Shown: positions 49,640 through 61,924 of the stretch, one piece after another
Layout: each line of letters begins with the position of its first letter
Position numbering within the stretch: the first letter of the stretch is position 1
Source of the DNA: Auanema rhodensis
Lineage: Eukaryota; Nematoda; Chromadorea; Rhabditida; Rhabditidae
Reading direction: 5' to 3'
Length of the DNA stretch: 64,000 nt
NCBI GenBank assembly: GCA_964057225.1
Contig: OZ059897.1
Location: forward strand, 3,100,001 to 3,164,000
The notes under the pieces: model-generated
What the model was told of the DNA's origin: nothing
What the model saw: the letters and a program-made list of their open reading frames with translations, nothing else
The model's database searches: none
Translations under genes and position numbers: made by a program

Positions 49640-52600
49640 GGAATCTAAAAACATCTACTTTTTGTGAAATTATTTAGAAATTTTTCGGGAAAATTTTTGT
49701 CAAAATGTTTTTGGAAGCAATGTTGAGTGTACATGGGAACTCAACATACACTAATGCATTATTTTTCAAACGATCATAACTATTTTCTGTAAATAGCGTT
49801 TCTCAATGTAGTATAGTGCATTCGATGCGGATTTTTAAGCTGCGTTGATCTGTGTTATCAGATTTGAGTTAACTTAAAAATGCACCGAGATATCAACTGA
49901 TATAGGTTCACACTTATATCCTCGATTTTCACCCTGAAGAAATAATTTTTTCGTTGAAAAACATTCTCCATCGTCTTCGTCATGAAAAAAGGAATCTAAA
50001 AACATCTACTTTTTGTGAAATTATTTAGAAATTTTTCGGGAAAATTTTTGTCAAAATGTTTTTGGAAGCAATGTTGAGTGTACATGGGAACTCAGCATAC
50101 ACTAATGCATTATTTTTCAAACGATAATAACTAATTTTTGTATAGAGCGTTTCTTAATGTAGTATAGTGCATTCGATGCGGATTTTTAAGTTGCGTTGAT
50201 CTGTGTTATCAGATTTGAGTTAGCTTAAAAATGCACCGAGATATCAACTGATTTATGTTCACACTTATATCCTCGATTTTCACCCTGAAGAAATGATTTT
50301 TTCGTTGAATAACATTGTCCATCATCTTCGTCTTGAAAAAAGGAATCTAAAAACATCTACTTTTTGTGAAATTATTTAGAAATTTTTCGGGAAAATTTTT
50401 GTCAAAATGTTTTTGGAAGCAATGTTGAGTGTACATGGGAACTCAACATACACTAATGCATTATTTTTCAAACGATCATAACTAATTTTTGTAAATAGCG
50501 TTTCTCAAGGTAGTATAGTGCATTCGATGCGGATTTTTAAGCTGCGTCGATCTGTGTTATCAGATTTGAGTTAGCTTAAAAATGCACCGAGATATCAACT
50601 GATATATGTTCACACTTATATCCTCGATTTTCACCCTGAAGAAATGATTTTTTCGTTGAATAACATTGTCCATCGTCTTCGTCTTGAAAAAAGGAATCTA
50701 AAAACATCTACTTTTTGTGAAATTATTTAGAAATTTTTCGGGAAAATTTTTGTCAAAATGTTTTTGGAAGCAATGTTGAGTGTACATGGGAACTCAACAT
50801 ACACTAATGCATTATTTTTCAAACGATCATAACTAATTTCTGTAAATAGCGTTTCTCAATGTAGTATAGTGCATTCGATGCGGATTTTTAAGCTGCGTCG
50901 ATCTGTGTTATCAGATTTGAGTTAGCTTAAAAATGCACCGAGATATCAACTGATATATGTTCACACTTATATCCTCGATTTTCACCCTGAAGAAATAGTT
51001 TTTTCGTTGAAAAACATTGTCCATCGTCTTTGCCTTGAAAAAAGGAATCTAAAAACATCTACTTTTTGTGAAATTATTTAGAAATTTTTCGGGAAAATTT
51101 TTGTCAAAATGTTTTTGGAAGCAATGTTGAGTGTACATGGGAACTCAACATACACTAATGCATTATTTTTCAAACGATCATAACTTATTTTTGTATAGAG
51201 CGTTTCTCAATGTAGTATAGTGCATTCGATGCGGATTTTTAAGCTGCGTCGATCTGTGTTATCAGATTTGAGCTTGCTTAAAAATTCACCGAGATATCAA
51301 CTGATATATGTTCACACTTATATCCTCGACTTTCACCGTGAAGAAATGATTTTTTCGTTGAATAACATTGTCCATCGTCTTCGTCTTGAAAAAAGGAATC
51401 TAAAAACATCTACTTTTTGTGAAATTATTTAGAAATTTTTCGGGAAAATTTTTGTCAAAATGTTTTTGGAAGCAATGTTGAGTGTACATGGGAACTCAAC
51501 ATACACTAATGCATTATTTTTCAAACGATCATAACTAATTTTTGTATAGAGCGTTTCTCAATGTAGTATAGTGCATTCGATGCGGATTTTTAAGCTGCGT
51601 CGATCTGTGTTATCAGATTTGAGCTTGCTTAAAAATGCACCGAGATATCAACTGATATATGTTCACACTTATATCCTCGATTTTCACCCTGAAGAAATGA
51701 TTTTTTCGTTTAATAACATTGTCCATCGTCTTCGTCTTGAAAAAAGGAATCTAAAAACATCTACTTTTTGTGAAATTATTTAGAAATTTTTCGGGAAAAT
51801 TTTTGTCAAAATGTTTTTGGAAGCAATGTTGAGTGTACATGGGAACTCAACATACACTAATGCATTATTTTTCAAACGATCATAACTAATTTTTGTAAAT
51901 AGCGTTTCTCAAGGTAGTATAGTGCATTCGATGCGGATTTTTAAGCTGCGTCGATCTGTGTTATCAGATTTGAGTTAGCTTAAAAATGCACCGAGATATC
52001 AACTGATATATGTTCACACTTATATCCTCGATTTTCAAACTGAAGAATTGATTTTTTTGTTGAATAACATTGTCCATCGTCTTCGTCTTGAAAAAAGGAA
52101 TCTAAAAACATCTACTTTTTGTGAAATTATCTAGAAATTTTTCGGGAAAATTCTTGTCAAAATGTTTTTGGAAGCAATGTTGAGTGTACATGGGAACTCA
52201 ACATACACTAATGCATTATTTTTCAAACGATCATAACTATTTTCTGTAAATAGCGTTTCTCAATGTAGTATAGTGCATTCGATGCGGATTTTTAAGTTGC
52301 GTTGATCTGTGTTATCAGATTTGAGTTAGCTTAAAAATGCACCGAGATATCAACTGATTTATGTTCACACTTATATCCTCGATTTTCACCCTGAAGAAAT
52401 GATTTTTTCGTTGAATAACATTGTCCATCATCTTCGTCTTGAAAAAAGGAATCTAAAAACATCTACTTTTTGTGAAATTATTTAGAAATTTTTCGGTAAA
52501 ATTTTTGTCAAAATGTTTTTGGAAGCAATGTTGAGTGTACATGGGAACTCAACATACACTAATGCATTATTTTTCAAACGATCATAACTAATTTTTGTAA

Positions 52601-52798
52601 ATAGCGTTTCTCAAGGTAGTATAGTGCATTCGATGCGGATTTTTAAGCTGCGTCGATCTGTGTTATCAGATTTGAGTTAGCTTAAAAATGCACCGAGATA
52701 TCAACTGATATATGTTCACACTTATATCCTCGATTTTCACCCTGAAGAAATGATTTTTTCGTTGAATAACATTGTCCATCGTCTTCGTCTTGAAAAAA
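49640..52798. repeat. Nine monomers of the 3,510-bp decamer, copy 2
   Basis: Second copy of the block starting at 46,130. It carries the AAAATTCACC change that is also found at the right end of the window near 63,569, so the terminal copy derives from this one and not from copy 1. Confidence 0.85.
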
Positions 52799-53851
52799 GG
52801 AATCTAAAAACATCTACTTTTTGTGAAATTATTTAGAAATTTTTCGGGAAAATTTTTGTCAAAATGTTTTTGGAAGCAATGTTGAGTGTACATGGGAACT
52901 CAACATACACTAATGCATTATTTTTCAAACGATCATAACTATTTTCTGTAAATAGCGTTTCTCAATGTAGTATAGTGCATTCGATGCGGATTTCTAAGCT
53001 GCGTTGATCTGTGTTATCAGATTTGAGTTAGCTTAAAAATGCACCGAGATATCAACTGATATATGTTCACACTTATATCCTCGATTTTCACCCTGAAGAA
53101 ATAGTTTTTTCGTTGAAAAACATTGTCCATCGTCTTTGCCTTGAAAAAAGGAATCTAAAAACATCTACTTTTTGTGAAATTATTTAGAAATTTTTCGGGA
53201 AAATTTTTGTCAAAATGTTTTTGGAAGCAATGTTGAGTGTACATGGGAACTCAACATACACTAATGCATTATTTTTCAAACGATCATAACTTATTTTTGT
53301 ATAGAGCGTTTCTCAATGTAGTATAGTGCATTCGATGCGGATTTTTAAGCTGCGTCGATCTGTGTTATCAGATTTGAGTTAGCTTAAAAATGCACCGAGA
53401 TATCAACTGATATATGTTCACACTTATATCCTCGACTTTCACCCTGAAGAAATGATTTTTTCGTTGAATAACATTGTCCATCGTCTTCGTCTTGAAAAAA
53501 GGAATCTAAAAACATCTACTTTTTGTGAAATTATTTAGAAATTTTTCGGGAAAATTTTTGTCAAAATGTTTTTGGAAGCAATGTTGAGTGTACATGGGAA
53601 CTCAACATACACTAATGCATTATTTTTCAAACGATCATAACTAATTTTTGTATAGAGCGTTTCTCAATGTAGTATAGTGCATTCGATGCGGATTTTTAAG
53701 CTGCGTTGATCTGTGTTATCAGATTTGAGTTAACTTAAAAATGCACCGAGATATCAACTGATATAGGTTCACACTTATATCCTCGATTTACACCCTGGAG
53801 AAGTAGTTTTTTCGTTGAAAAACATTGTCCATCGTCTTCGTCATGAAAAAA

Positions 53852-54202
53852 GGAATCTAAAAACATCTACTTTTTAAGAAATTATATAGAAATTTTTCGG
53901 GAAAATTTTTGTCAAAATGTTTTTGGAAGCAATGTTGAGTGTACATGGGAACTCAACATACACTAATGCATTATTTTTCAAACGATCATAACTTATTTTT
54001 GTATAGAGCGTTTCTCAATGTAGTATAGTGCATTCGATGCGGATTTTTAAGCTGCGTCGATCTGTGTTATCAGATTTGAGTTAGCTTAAAAATGCACCGA
54101 GATATCAACTGATATATGTTCACACTTATATCCTCGATTTTCACCCTGAAGAAATGATTTTTTCGTTGAATAACATTGTCCATCGTCTTCGTCTTGAAAA
54201 AA
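53852..54202. repeat. Monomer with ACTTTTTAAGAAATTATATAG
   Basis: Combines the C-type ACTTTTTAAG change (53876) with TTATATAG, a pair found elsewhere only in the monomer starting at 59,117, exactly 5,265 bp (15 x 351) away. The monomer before it has private changes (GATTTACACC and CTGGAGAAG near 53,786-53,802). Confidence 0.75.
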
Positions 54203-55957
54203 GGAATCTAAAAACATCTACTTTTTGTGAAATTATTTAGAAATTTTTCGGGAAAATTTTTGTCAAAATGTTTTTGGAAGCAATGTTGAGTGTACATGGG
54301 AACTCAACATACACTAATGCATTATTTTTCAAACGATCATAACTAATTTTTGTAAATAGCGTTTCTCAAGGTAGTATAGTGCATTCGATGCGGATTTTTA
54401 AGCTGCGTCGATCTGTGTTATCAGATTTGAGTTAGCTTAAAAATGCACCGAGATATCAACTGATATATGTTCACACTTATATCCTCGATTTTCAAACTGA
54501 AGAATTGATTTTTTTGTTGAATAACATTGTCCATCGTCTTCGTCTTGAAAAAAAGAATCTAAAAACATCTACTTTTTGTGAAATTATCTAGAAATTTTTC
54601 GGGAAAATTTTTGTCAAAATGTTTTTGGAAGCAATGTTGAGTGTACATGGGAACTCAACATACACTAATGCATTATTTTTCAAACGATCATAACTATTTT
54701 CTGTAAATAGCGTTTCTCAATGTAGTATAGTGCATTCGATGCGGATTTTTAAGTTGCGTTGATCTGTGTTATCAGATTTGAGTTAGCTTAAAAATGCACC
54801 GAGATATCAACTGATTTATGTTCACACTTATATCCTCGATTTTCACCCTGAAGAAATGATTTTTTCGTTGAATAACATTGTCCATCATCTTCGTCTTGAA
54901 AAAAGGAATCTAAAAACATCTACTTTTTGTGAAATTATTTAGAAATTTTTCGGTAAAATTTTTGTCAAAATGTTTTTGGAAGCAATGTTGAGTGTACATG
55001 GGAACTCAACATACACTAATGCATTATTTTTCAAACGATCATAACTAATTTTTGTAAATAGCGTTTCTCAAGGTAGTATAGTGCATTCGATGCGGATTTT
55101 TAAGCTGCGTCGATCTGTGTTATCAGATTTGAGTTAGCTTAAAAATGCACCGAGATATCAACTGATATATGTTCACACTTATATCCTCGATTTTCACCCT
55201 GAAGAAATGATTTTTTCGTTGAATAACATTGTCCATCGTCTTCGTCTTGAAAAAAGGAATCTAAAAACATCTACTTTTTGTGAAATTATTTAGAAATTTT
55301 TCGGGAAAATTTTTGTCAAAATGTTTTTGGAAGCAATGTTGAGTGTACATGGGAACTCAACATACACTAATGCATTATTTTTCAAACGATCATAACTATT
55401 TTCTGTAAATAGCGTTTCTCAATGTAGTATAGTGCATTCGATGCGGATTTTTAAGCTGCGTTGATCTGTGTTATCAGATTTGAGTTAACTTAAAAATGCA
55501 CCGAGATATCAACTGATATAGGTTCACACTTATATCCTCGATTTTCACCCTGAAGAAATAATTTTTTCGTTGAAAAACATTGTCCATCGTCTTCGTCATG
55601 AAAAAAGGAATCTAAAAACATCTACTTTTTGTGAAATTATTTAGAAATTTTTCGGGAAAATTTTTGTCAAAATGTTTTTGGAAGCAATGTTGAGTGTACA
55701 TGGGAACTCAGCATACACTAATGCATTATTTTTCAAACGATAATAACTAATTTTTGTATAGAGCGTTTCTTAATGTAGTATAGTGCATTCGATGCGGATT
55801 TTTAAGTTGCGTTGATCTGTGTTATCAGATTTGAGTTAGCTTAAAAATGCACCGAGATATCAACTGATTTATGTTCACACTTATATCCTCGATTTTCACC
55901 CTGAAGAAATGATTTTTTCGTTGAATAACATTGTCCATCATCTTCGTCTTGAAAAAA

Positions 55958-58063
55958 GGAATCTAAAAACATCTACTTTTTGTGAAATTATTTAGAAATT
56001 TTTCGGGAAAATTTTTGTCAAAATGTTTTTGGAAGCAATGTTGAGTGTACATGGGAACTCAACATACACTAATGCATTATTTTTCAAACGATCATAACTA
56101 ATTTTTGTATAGAGCGTTTCTTAATGTAGTATAGTGCATTCGATGCGGATTTTTAAGTTGCGTTGATCTGTGTTATCAGATTTGAGTTAGCTTAAAAATG
56201 CACCGAGATATCAACTGATTTATGTTCACACTTATATCCTCGATTTTCACCCTGAAGAAATGATTTTTTTGTTGAAAAATATTGTCCATCGTATTCGTCT
56301 TGAAAAAAGGAATCTAAAAACATCTACTTTTTGTGAAATTATTTAGAAATTTTTCGGGAAAATTTTTGTCAAAATGTTTTTGGAAGCAATGTTGAGTGTA
56401 CATGGGAACTCAACATACACTAATGCATTATTTTTCAAACGATCATAACTAATTTTTGTTAATAGCGTTTCTCAAGGTAGTATAGTGCATTCGATGCGGA
56501 TTTTTAAGCTGCGTCGATCTGTGTTATCAGATTTGAGTTAGCTTAAAAATGCACCGAGATATCAACTGATTTATGTTCACACTTATATCCTCGATTTTCA
56601 CCCTGAAGAAATGATTTTTTCGTTGAATAACATTGTCCATCATCTTCGTCTTGAAAAAAGGAATCTAAAAACATCTACTTTTTGTGAAATTATTTAGAAA
56701 TTTTTCGGGAAAATTTTTGTCAAAATGTTTTTGGAAGCAATGTTGAGTGTACATGGGAACTCAACATACACTAATGCATTATTTTTCAAACGATCATAAC
56801 TAATTTTTGTATAGAGCGTTTCTTAATGTAGTATAGTGCATTCGATGCGGATTTTTAAGTTGCGTTGATCTGTGTTATCAGATTTGAGTTAGCTTAAAAA
56901 TGCACCGAGATATCAACTGATTTATGTTCACACTTATATCCTCGATTTTCACCCTGAAGAAATGATTTTTTCGTTGAAAAATATTGTCCATCGTATTCGT
57001 CTTGAAAAAAGGAATCTAAAAACATCTACTTTTTGTGAAATTATTTAGAAATTTTTCGGGAAAATTTTTGTCAAAATGTTTTTGGAAGCAATGTTGAGTG
57101 TACATGGGAACTCAACATACACTAATGCATTATTTTTCAAACGATCATAACTAATTTTTGTTAATAGCGTTTCTCAAGGTAGTATAGTGCATTCGATGCG
57201 GATTTTTAAGCTGCGTCGATCTGTGTTATCAGATTTGAGTTAGCTTAAAAATGCACCGAGATATCAACTGATTTATGTTCACACTTATATCCTCGATTTT
57301 CACCCTGAAGAAATGATTTTTTCGTTGAAAAATATTGTCCATCGTATTCGTCTTGAAAAAAGGAATCTAAAAACATCTACTTTTTGTGAAATTATTTAGA
57401 AATTTTTCGGGAAAATTTTTGTCAAAATGTTTTTGGAAGCAATGTTGAGTGTACATGGGAACTCAACATACACTAATGCATTATTTTTCAAACGATCATA
57501 ACTAATTTTTGTATAGAGCGTTTCTTAATGTAGTATAGTGCATTCGATGCGGATTTTTAAGTTGCGTTGATCTGTGTTATCAGATTTGAGTTAGCTTAAA
57601 AATGCACCGAGATATCAACTGATTTATGTTCACACTTATATCCTCGATTTTCACCCTGAAGAAATGATTTTTTCGTTGAAAAATATTGTCCATCGTATTC
57701 GTCTTGAAAAAAGGAATCTAAAAACATCTACTTTTTGTGAAATTATTTAGAAATTTTTCGGGAAAATTTTTGTCAAAATGTTTTTGGAAGCAATGTTGAG
57801 TGTACATGGGAACTCAACATACACTAATGCATTATTTTTCAAACGATCATAACTAATTTTTGTTAATAGCGTTTCTCAAGGTAGTATAGTGCATTCGATG
57901 CGGATTTTTAAGCTGCGTCGATCTGTGTTATCAGATTTGAGTTAGCTTAAAAATGCACCGAGATATCAACTGATATATGTTCACACTTATATCCTCGATT
58001 TTCACCCTGAAGAAATGATTTTTTCGTTGAATAACATTGTCCATCGTCTTCGTCTTGAAAAAA
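55958..58063. repeat. Dimeric higher-order repeat, 3 x 702 bp
   Basis: Two monomer types alternate. One has GTATAGAG, CTTAATG and GTTGCGTTGAT. The other has GTTAATAG, CTCAAGG and GCTGCGTCGAT. GTTAATAG occurs at 56458, 57160 and 57862, 702 bp apart, and I noticed it nowhere else. Four of the six monomers carry GAAAAATATTGTCC with CGTATTCGTC, a combination that recalls the leftmost monomers of the window. Confidence 0.85.
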
Positions 58064-60520
58064 GGAATCTAAAAACATCTACTTTTTGTGAAATTATTTA
58101 GAAATTTTTCGGGAAAATTTTTGTCAAAATGTTTTTGGAAGCAATGTTGAGTGTACATGGGAACTCAACATACACTAATGCATTATTTTTCAAACGATCA
58201 TAACTATTTTCTGTAAATAGCGTTTCTCAATGTAGTATAGTGCATTCGATGCGGATTTTTAAGCTGCGTTGATCTGTGTTATCAGATTTGAGTTAACTTA
58301 AAAATGCACCGAGATATCAACTGATATAGGTTCACACTTATATCCTCGATTTTCACCCTGAAGAAATAATTTTTTCGTTGAAAAACATTGTCCATCGTCT
58401 TCGTCATGAAAAAAGGAATCTAAAAACATCTACTTTTTGTGAAATTATTTAGAAATTTTTCGGGAAAATTTTTGTCAAAATGTTTTTGGAAGCAATGTTG
58501 AGTGTACATGGGAACTCAGCATACACTAATGCATTATTTTTCAAACGATAATAACTAATTTTTGTATAGAGCGTTTCTTAATGTAGTATAGTGCATTCGA
58601 TGCGGATTTTTAAGTTGCGTTGATCTGTGTTATCAGATTTGAGTTAGCTTAAAAATGCACCGAGATATCAACTGATATATGTTCACACTTATATCCTCGA
58701 TTTTCACCCTGAAGAAATAGTTTTTTCGTTGAAAAACATTGTCCATCGTCTTTGCCTTGAAAAAAGGAATCTAAAAACATCTACTTTTTGTGAAATTATT
58801 TAGAAATTTTTCGGGAAAATTTTTGTCAAAATGTTTTTGGAAGCAATGTTGAGTGTACATGGGAACTCAACATACACTAATGCATTATTTTTCAAACGAT
58901 CATAACTAATTTTTGTATAGAGCGTTTCTCAATGTAGTATAGTGCATTCGATGCGGATTTTTAAGCTGCGTTGATCTGTGTTATCAGATTTGAGTTAACT
59001 TAAAAATGCACCGAGATATCAACTGATATAGGTTCACACTTATATCCTCGATTTTCACCCTGAAGAAGTAGTTTTTTCGTTGAAAAACATTGTCCATCGT
59101 CTTCGTCATGAAAAAAGGAATCTAAAAACATCTACTTTTTAAGAAATTATATAGAAATTTTTCGGGAAAATTTTTGTCAAAATGTTTTTGGAAGCAATGT
59201 TGAGTGTACATGGGAACTCAACATACACTAATGCATTATTTTTCAAACGATCATAACTTATTTTTGTATAGAGCGTTTCTCAATGTAGTATAGTGCATTC
59301 GATGCGGATTTTTAAGCTGCGTCGATCTGTGTTATCAGATTTGAGTTAGCTTAAAAATGCACCGAGATATCAACTGATATATGTTCACACTTATATCCTC
59401 GATTTTCACCCTGAAGAAATGATTTTTTCGTTGAATAACATTGTCCATCGTCTTCGTCTTGAAAAAAGGAATCTAAAAACATCTACTTTTTGTGAAATTA
59501 TTTAGAAATTTTTCGGGAAAATTTTTGTCAAAATGTTTTTGGAAGCAATGTTGAGTGTACATGGGAACTCAACATACACTAATGCATTATTTTTCAAACG
59601 ATCATAACTTATTTTTGTATAGAGCGTTTCTCAATGTATAATAGTGCATTCGATGCGGATTTTTAAGCTGCGTCGATCTGTGTTATCAGATTTGAGTTAG
59701 CTTAAAAATGCACCGAGATATCAACTGATATATGTTCACACTTATATCCTCGATTTTCAAACTGAAGAATTGATTTTTTTGTTGAATAACATTGTCCATC
59801 GTCTTCGTCTTGAAAAAAGGAATCTAAAAACATCTACTTTTTGTGAAATTATCTAGAAATTTTTCGGGAAAATTCTTGTCAAAATGTTTTTGGAAGCAAT
59901 GTTGAGTGTACATGGGAACTCAACATACACTAATGCATTATTTTTCAAACGATCATAACTATTTTCTGTAAATAGCGTTTCTCAATGTAGTATAGTGCAT
60001 TCGATGCGGATTTTTAAGTTGCGTTGATCTGTGTTATCAGATTTGAGTTAGCTTAAAAATGCACCGAGATATCAACTGATTTATGTTCACACTTATATCC
60101 TCGATTTTCACCCTGAAGAAATGATTTTTTCGTTGAATAACATTGTCCATCATCTTCGTCTTGAAAAAAGGAATCTAAAAACATCTACTTTTTGTGAAAT
60201 TATCTAGAAATTTTTCGGGAAAATTTTTGTCAAAATGTTTTTGGAAGCAATGTTGAGTGTACATGGGAACTCAACATACACTAATGCATTATTTTTCAAA
60301 CGATCATAACTTATTTTTGTAAATAGCGTTTCTCAAGGTAGTATAGTGCATTCGATGCGGATTTTTAAGCTGCGTCGATCTGTGTTATCAGATTTGAGTT
60401 AGCTTAAAAATGCACCGAGATATCAACTGATATATGTTCACACTTATATCCTCGATTTTCAAACTGAAGAATTGATTTTTTTGTTGAATAACATTGTCCA
60501 TCGTCTTCGTCTTGAAAAAA

Positions 60521-61924
60521 GGAATCTAAAAACATCTACTTTTTGTGAAATTATCTAGAAATTTTTCGGGAAAATTCTTGTCAAAATGTTTTTGGAAGCA
60601 ATGTTGAGTGTACATGGGAACTCAACATACACTAATGCATTATTTTTCAAACGATCATAACTATTTTCTGTAAATAGCGTTTCTCAATGTAGTATAGTGC
60701 ATTCGATGCGGATTTTTAAGTTGCGTTGATCTGTGTTATCAGATTTGAGTTAGCTTAAAAATGCACCGAGATATCAACTGATTTATGTTCACACTTATAT
60801 CCTCGATTTTCACCCTGAAGAAATGATTTTTTCGTTGAATAACATTGTCCATCATCTTCGTCTTGAAAAAAGGAATCTAAAAACATCTACTTTTTGTGAA
60901 ATTATTTAGAAATTTTTCGGTAAAATTTTTGTCAAAATGTTTTTGGAAGCAATGTTGAGTGTACATGGGAACTCAACATACACTAATGCATTATTTTTCA
61001 AACGATCATAACTAATTTTTGTAAATAGCGTTTCTCAAGGTAGTATAGTGCATTCGATGCGGATTTTTAAGCTGCGTCGATCTGTGTTATCAGATTTGAG
61101 TTAGCTTAAAAATGCACCGAGATATCAACTGATATATGTTCACACTTATATCCTCGATTTTCACCCTGAAGAAATGATTTTTTCGTTGAATAACATTGTC
61201 CATCGTCTTTGTCTTGAAAAAAGGAATCTAAAAACATCTACTTTTTGTGAAATTATTTAGAAATTTTTCGGGAAAATTTTTGTCAAAATGTTTTTGGAAG
61301 CAATGTTGAGTGTACATGGGAACTCAACATACACTAATGCATTATTTTTCAAACGATCATAACTATTTTCTGTAAATAGCGTTTCTCAATGTAGTATAGT
61401 GCATTCGATGCGGATTTTTAAGCTGCGTTGATCTGTGTTATCAGATTTGAGTTAGCTTAAAAATGCACCGAGATATCAACTGATATATGTTCACACTTAT
61501 ATCCTCGATTTTCACCCTGAAGAAATAGTTTTTTCGTTGAAAAACATTGTCCATCGTCTTTGCCTTGAAAAAAGGAATCTAAAAACATCTACTTTTTGTG
61601 AAATTATTTAGAAATTTTTCGGGAAAATTTTTGTCAAAATGTTTTTGGAAGCAATGTTGAGTGTACATGGGAACTCAACATACACTAATGCATTATTTTT
61701 CAAACGATCATAACTTATTTTTGTATAGAGCGTTTCTCAATGTAGTATAGTGCATTCGATGCGGATTTTTAAGCTGCGTCGATCTGTGTTATCAGATTTG
61801 AGTTAGCTTAAAAATGCACCGAGATATCAACTGATATATGTTCACACTTATATCCTCGACTTTCACCCTGAAGAAATGATTTTTTCGTTGAATAACATTG
61901 TCCATCGTCTTCGTCTTGAAAAAA
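60521..61924. repeat. Copy of 52,097-53,500 (offset 8,424 bp)
   Basis: Four monomers match at 24 x 351 bp: TTATCTAGAAA with TTCTTGTC, TTCGGTAAAA with CAAGG, TATTTTCTG followed by GAAATAGTT, and TTATTTTTG with CGACTTTC. After this the best match switches to offset 12,285. Confidence 0.75.

Noticed and set aside
55958-58063. Mobile element insertion in domain D
   Set aside because: The alternating 702-bp pattern is made of ordinary monomers in phase with the rest of the array. There is no terminal repeat, target-site duplication or foreign sequence.
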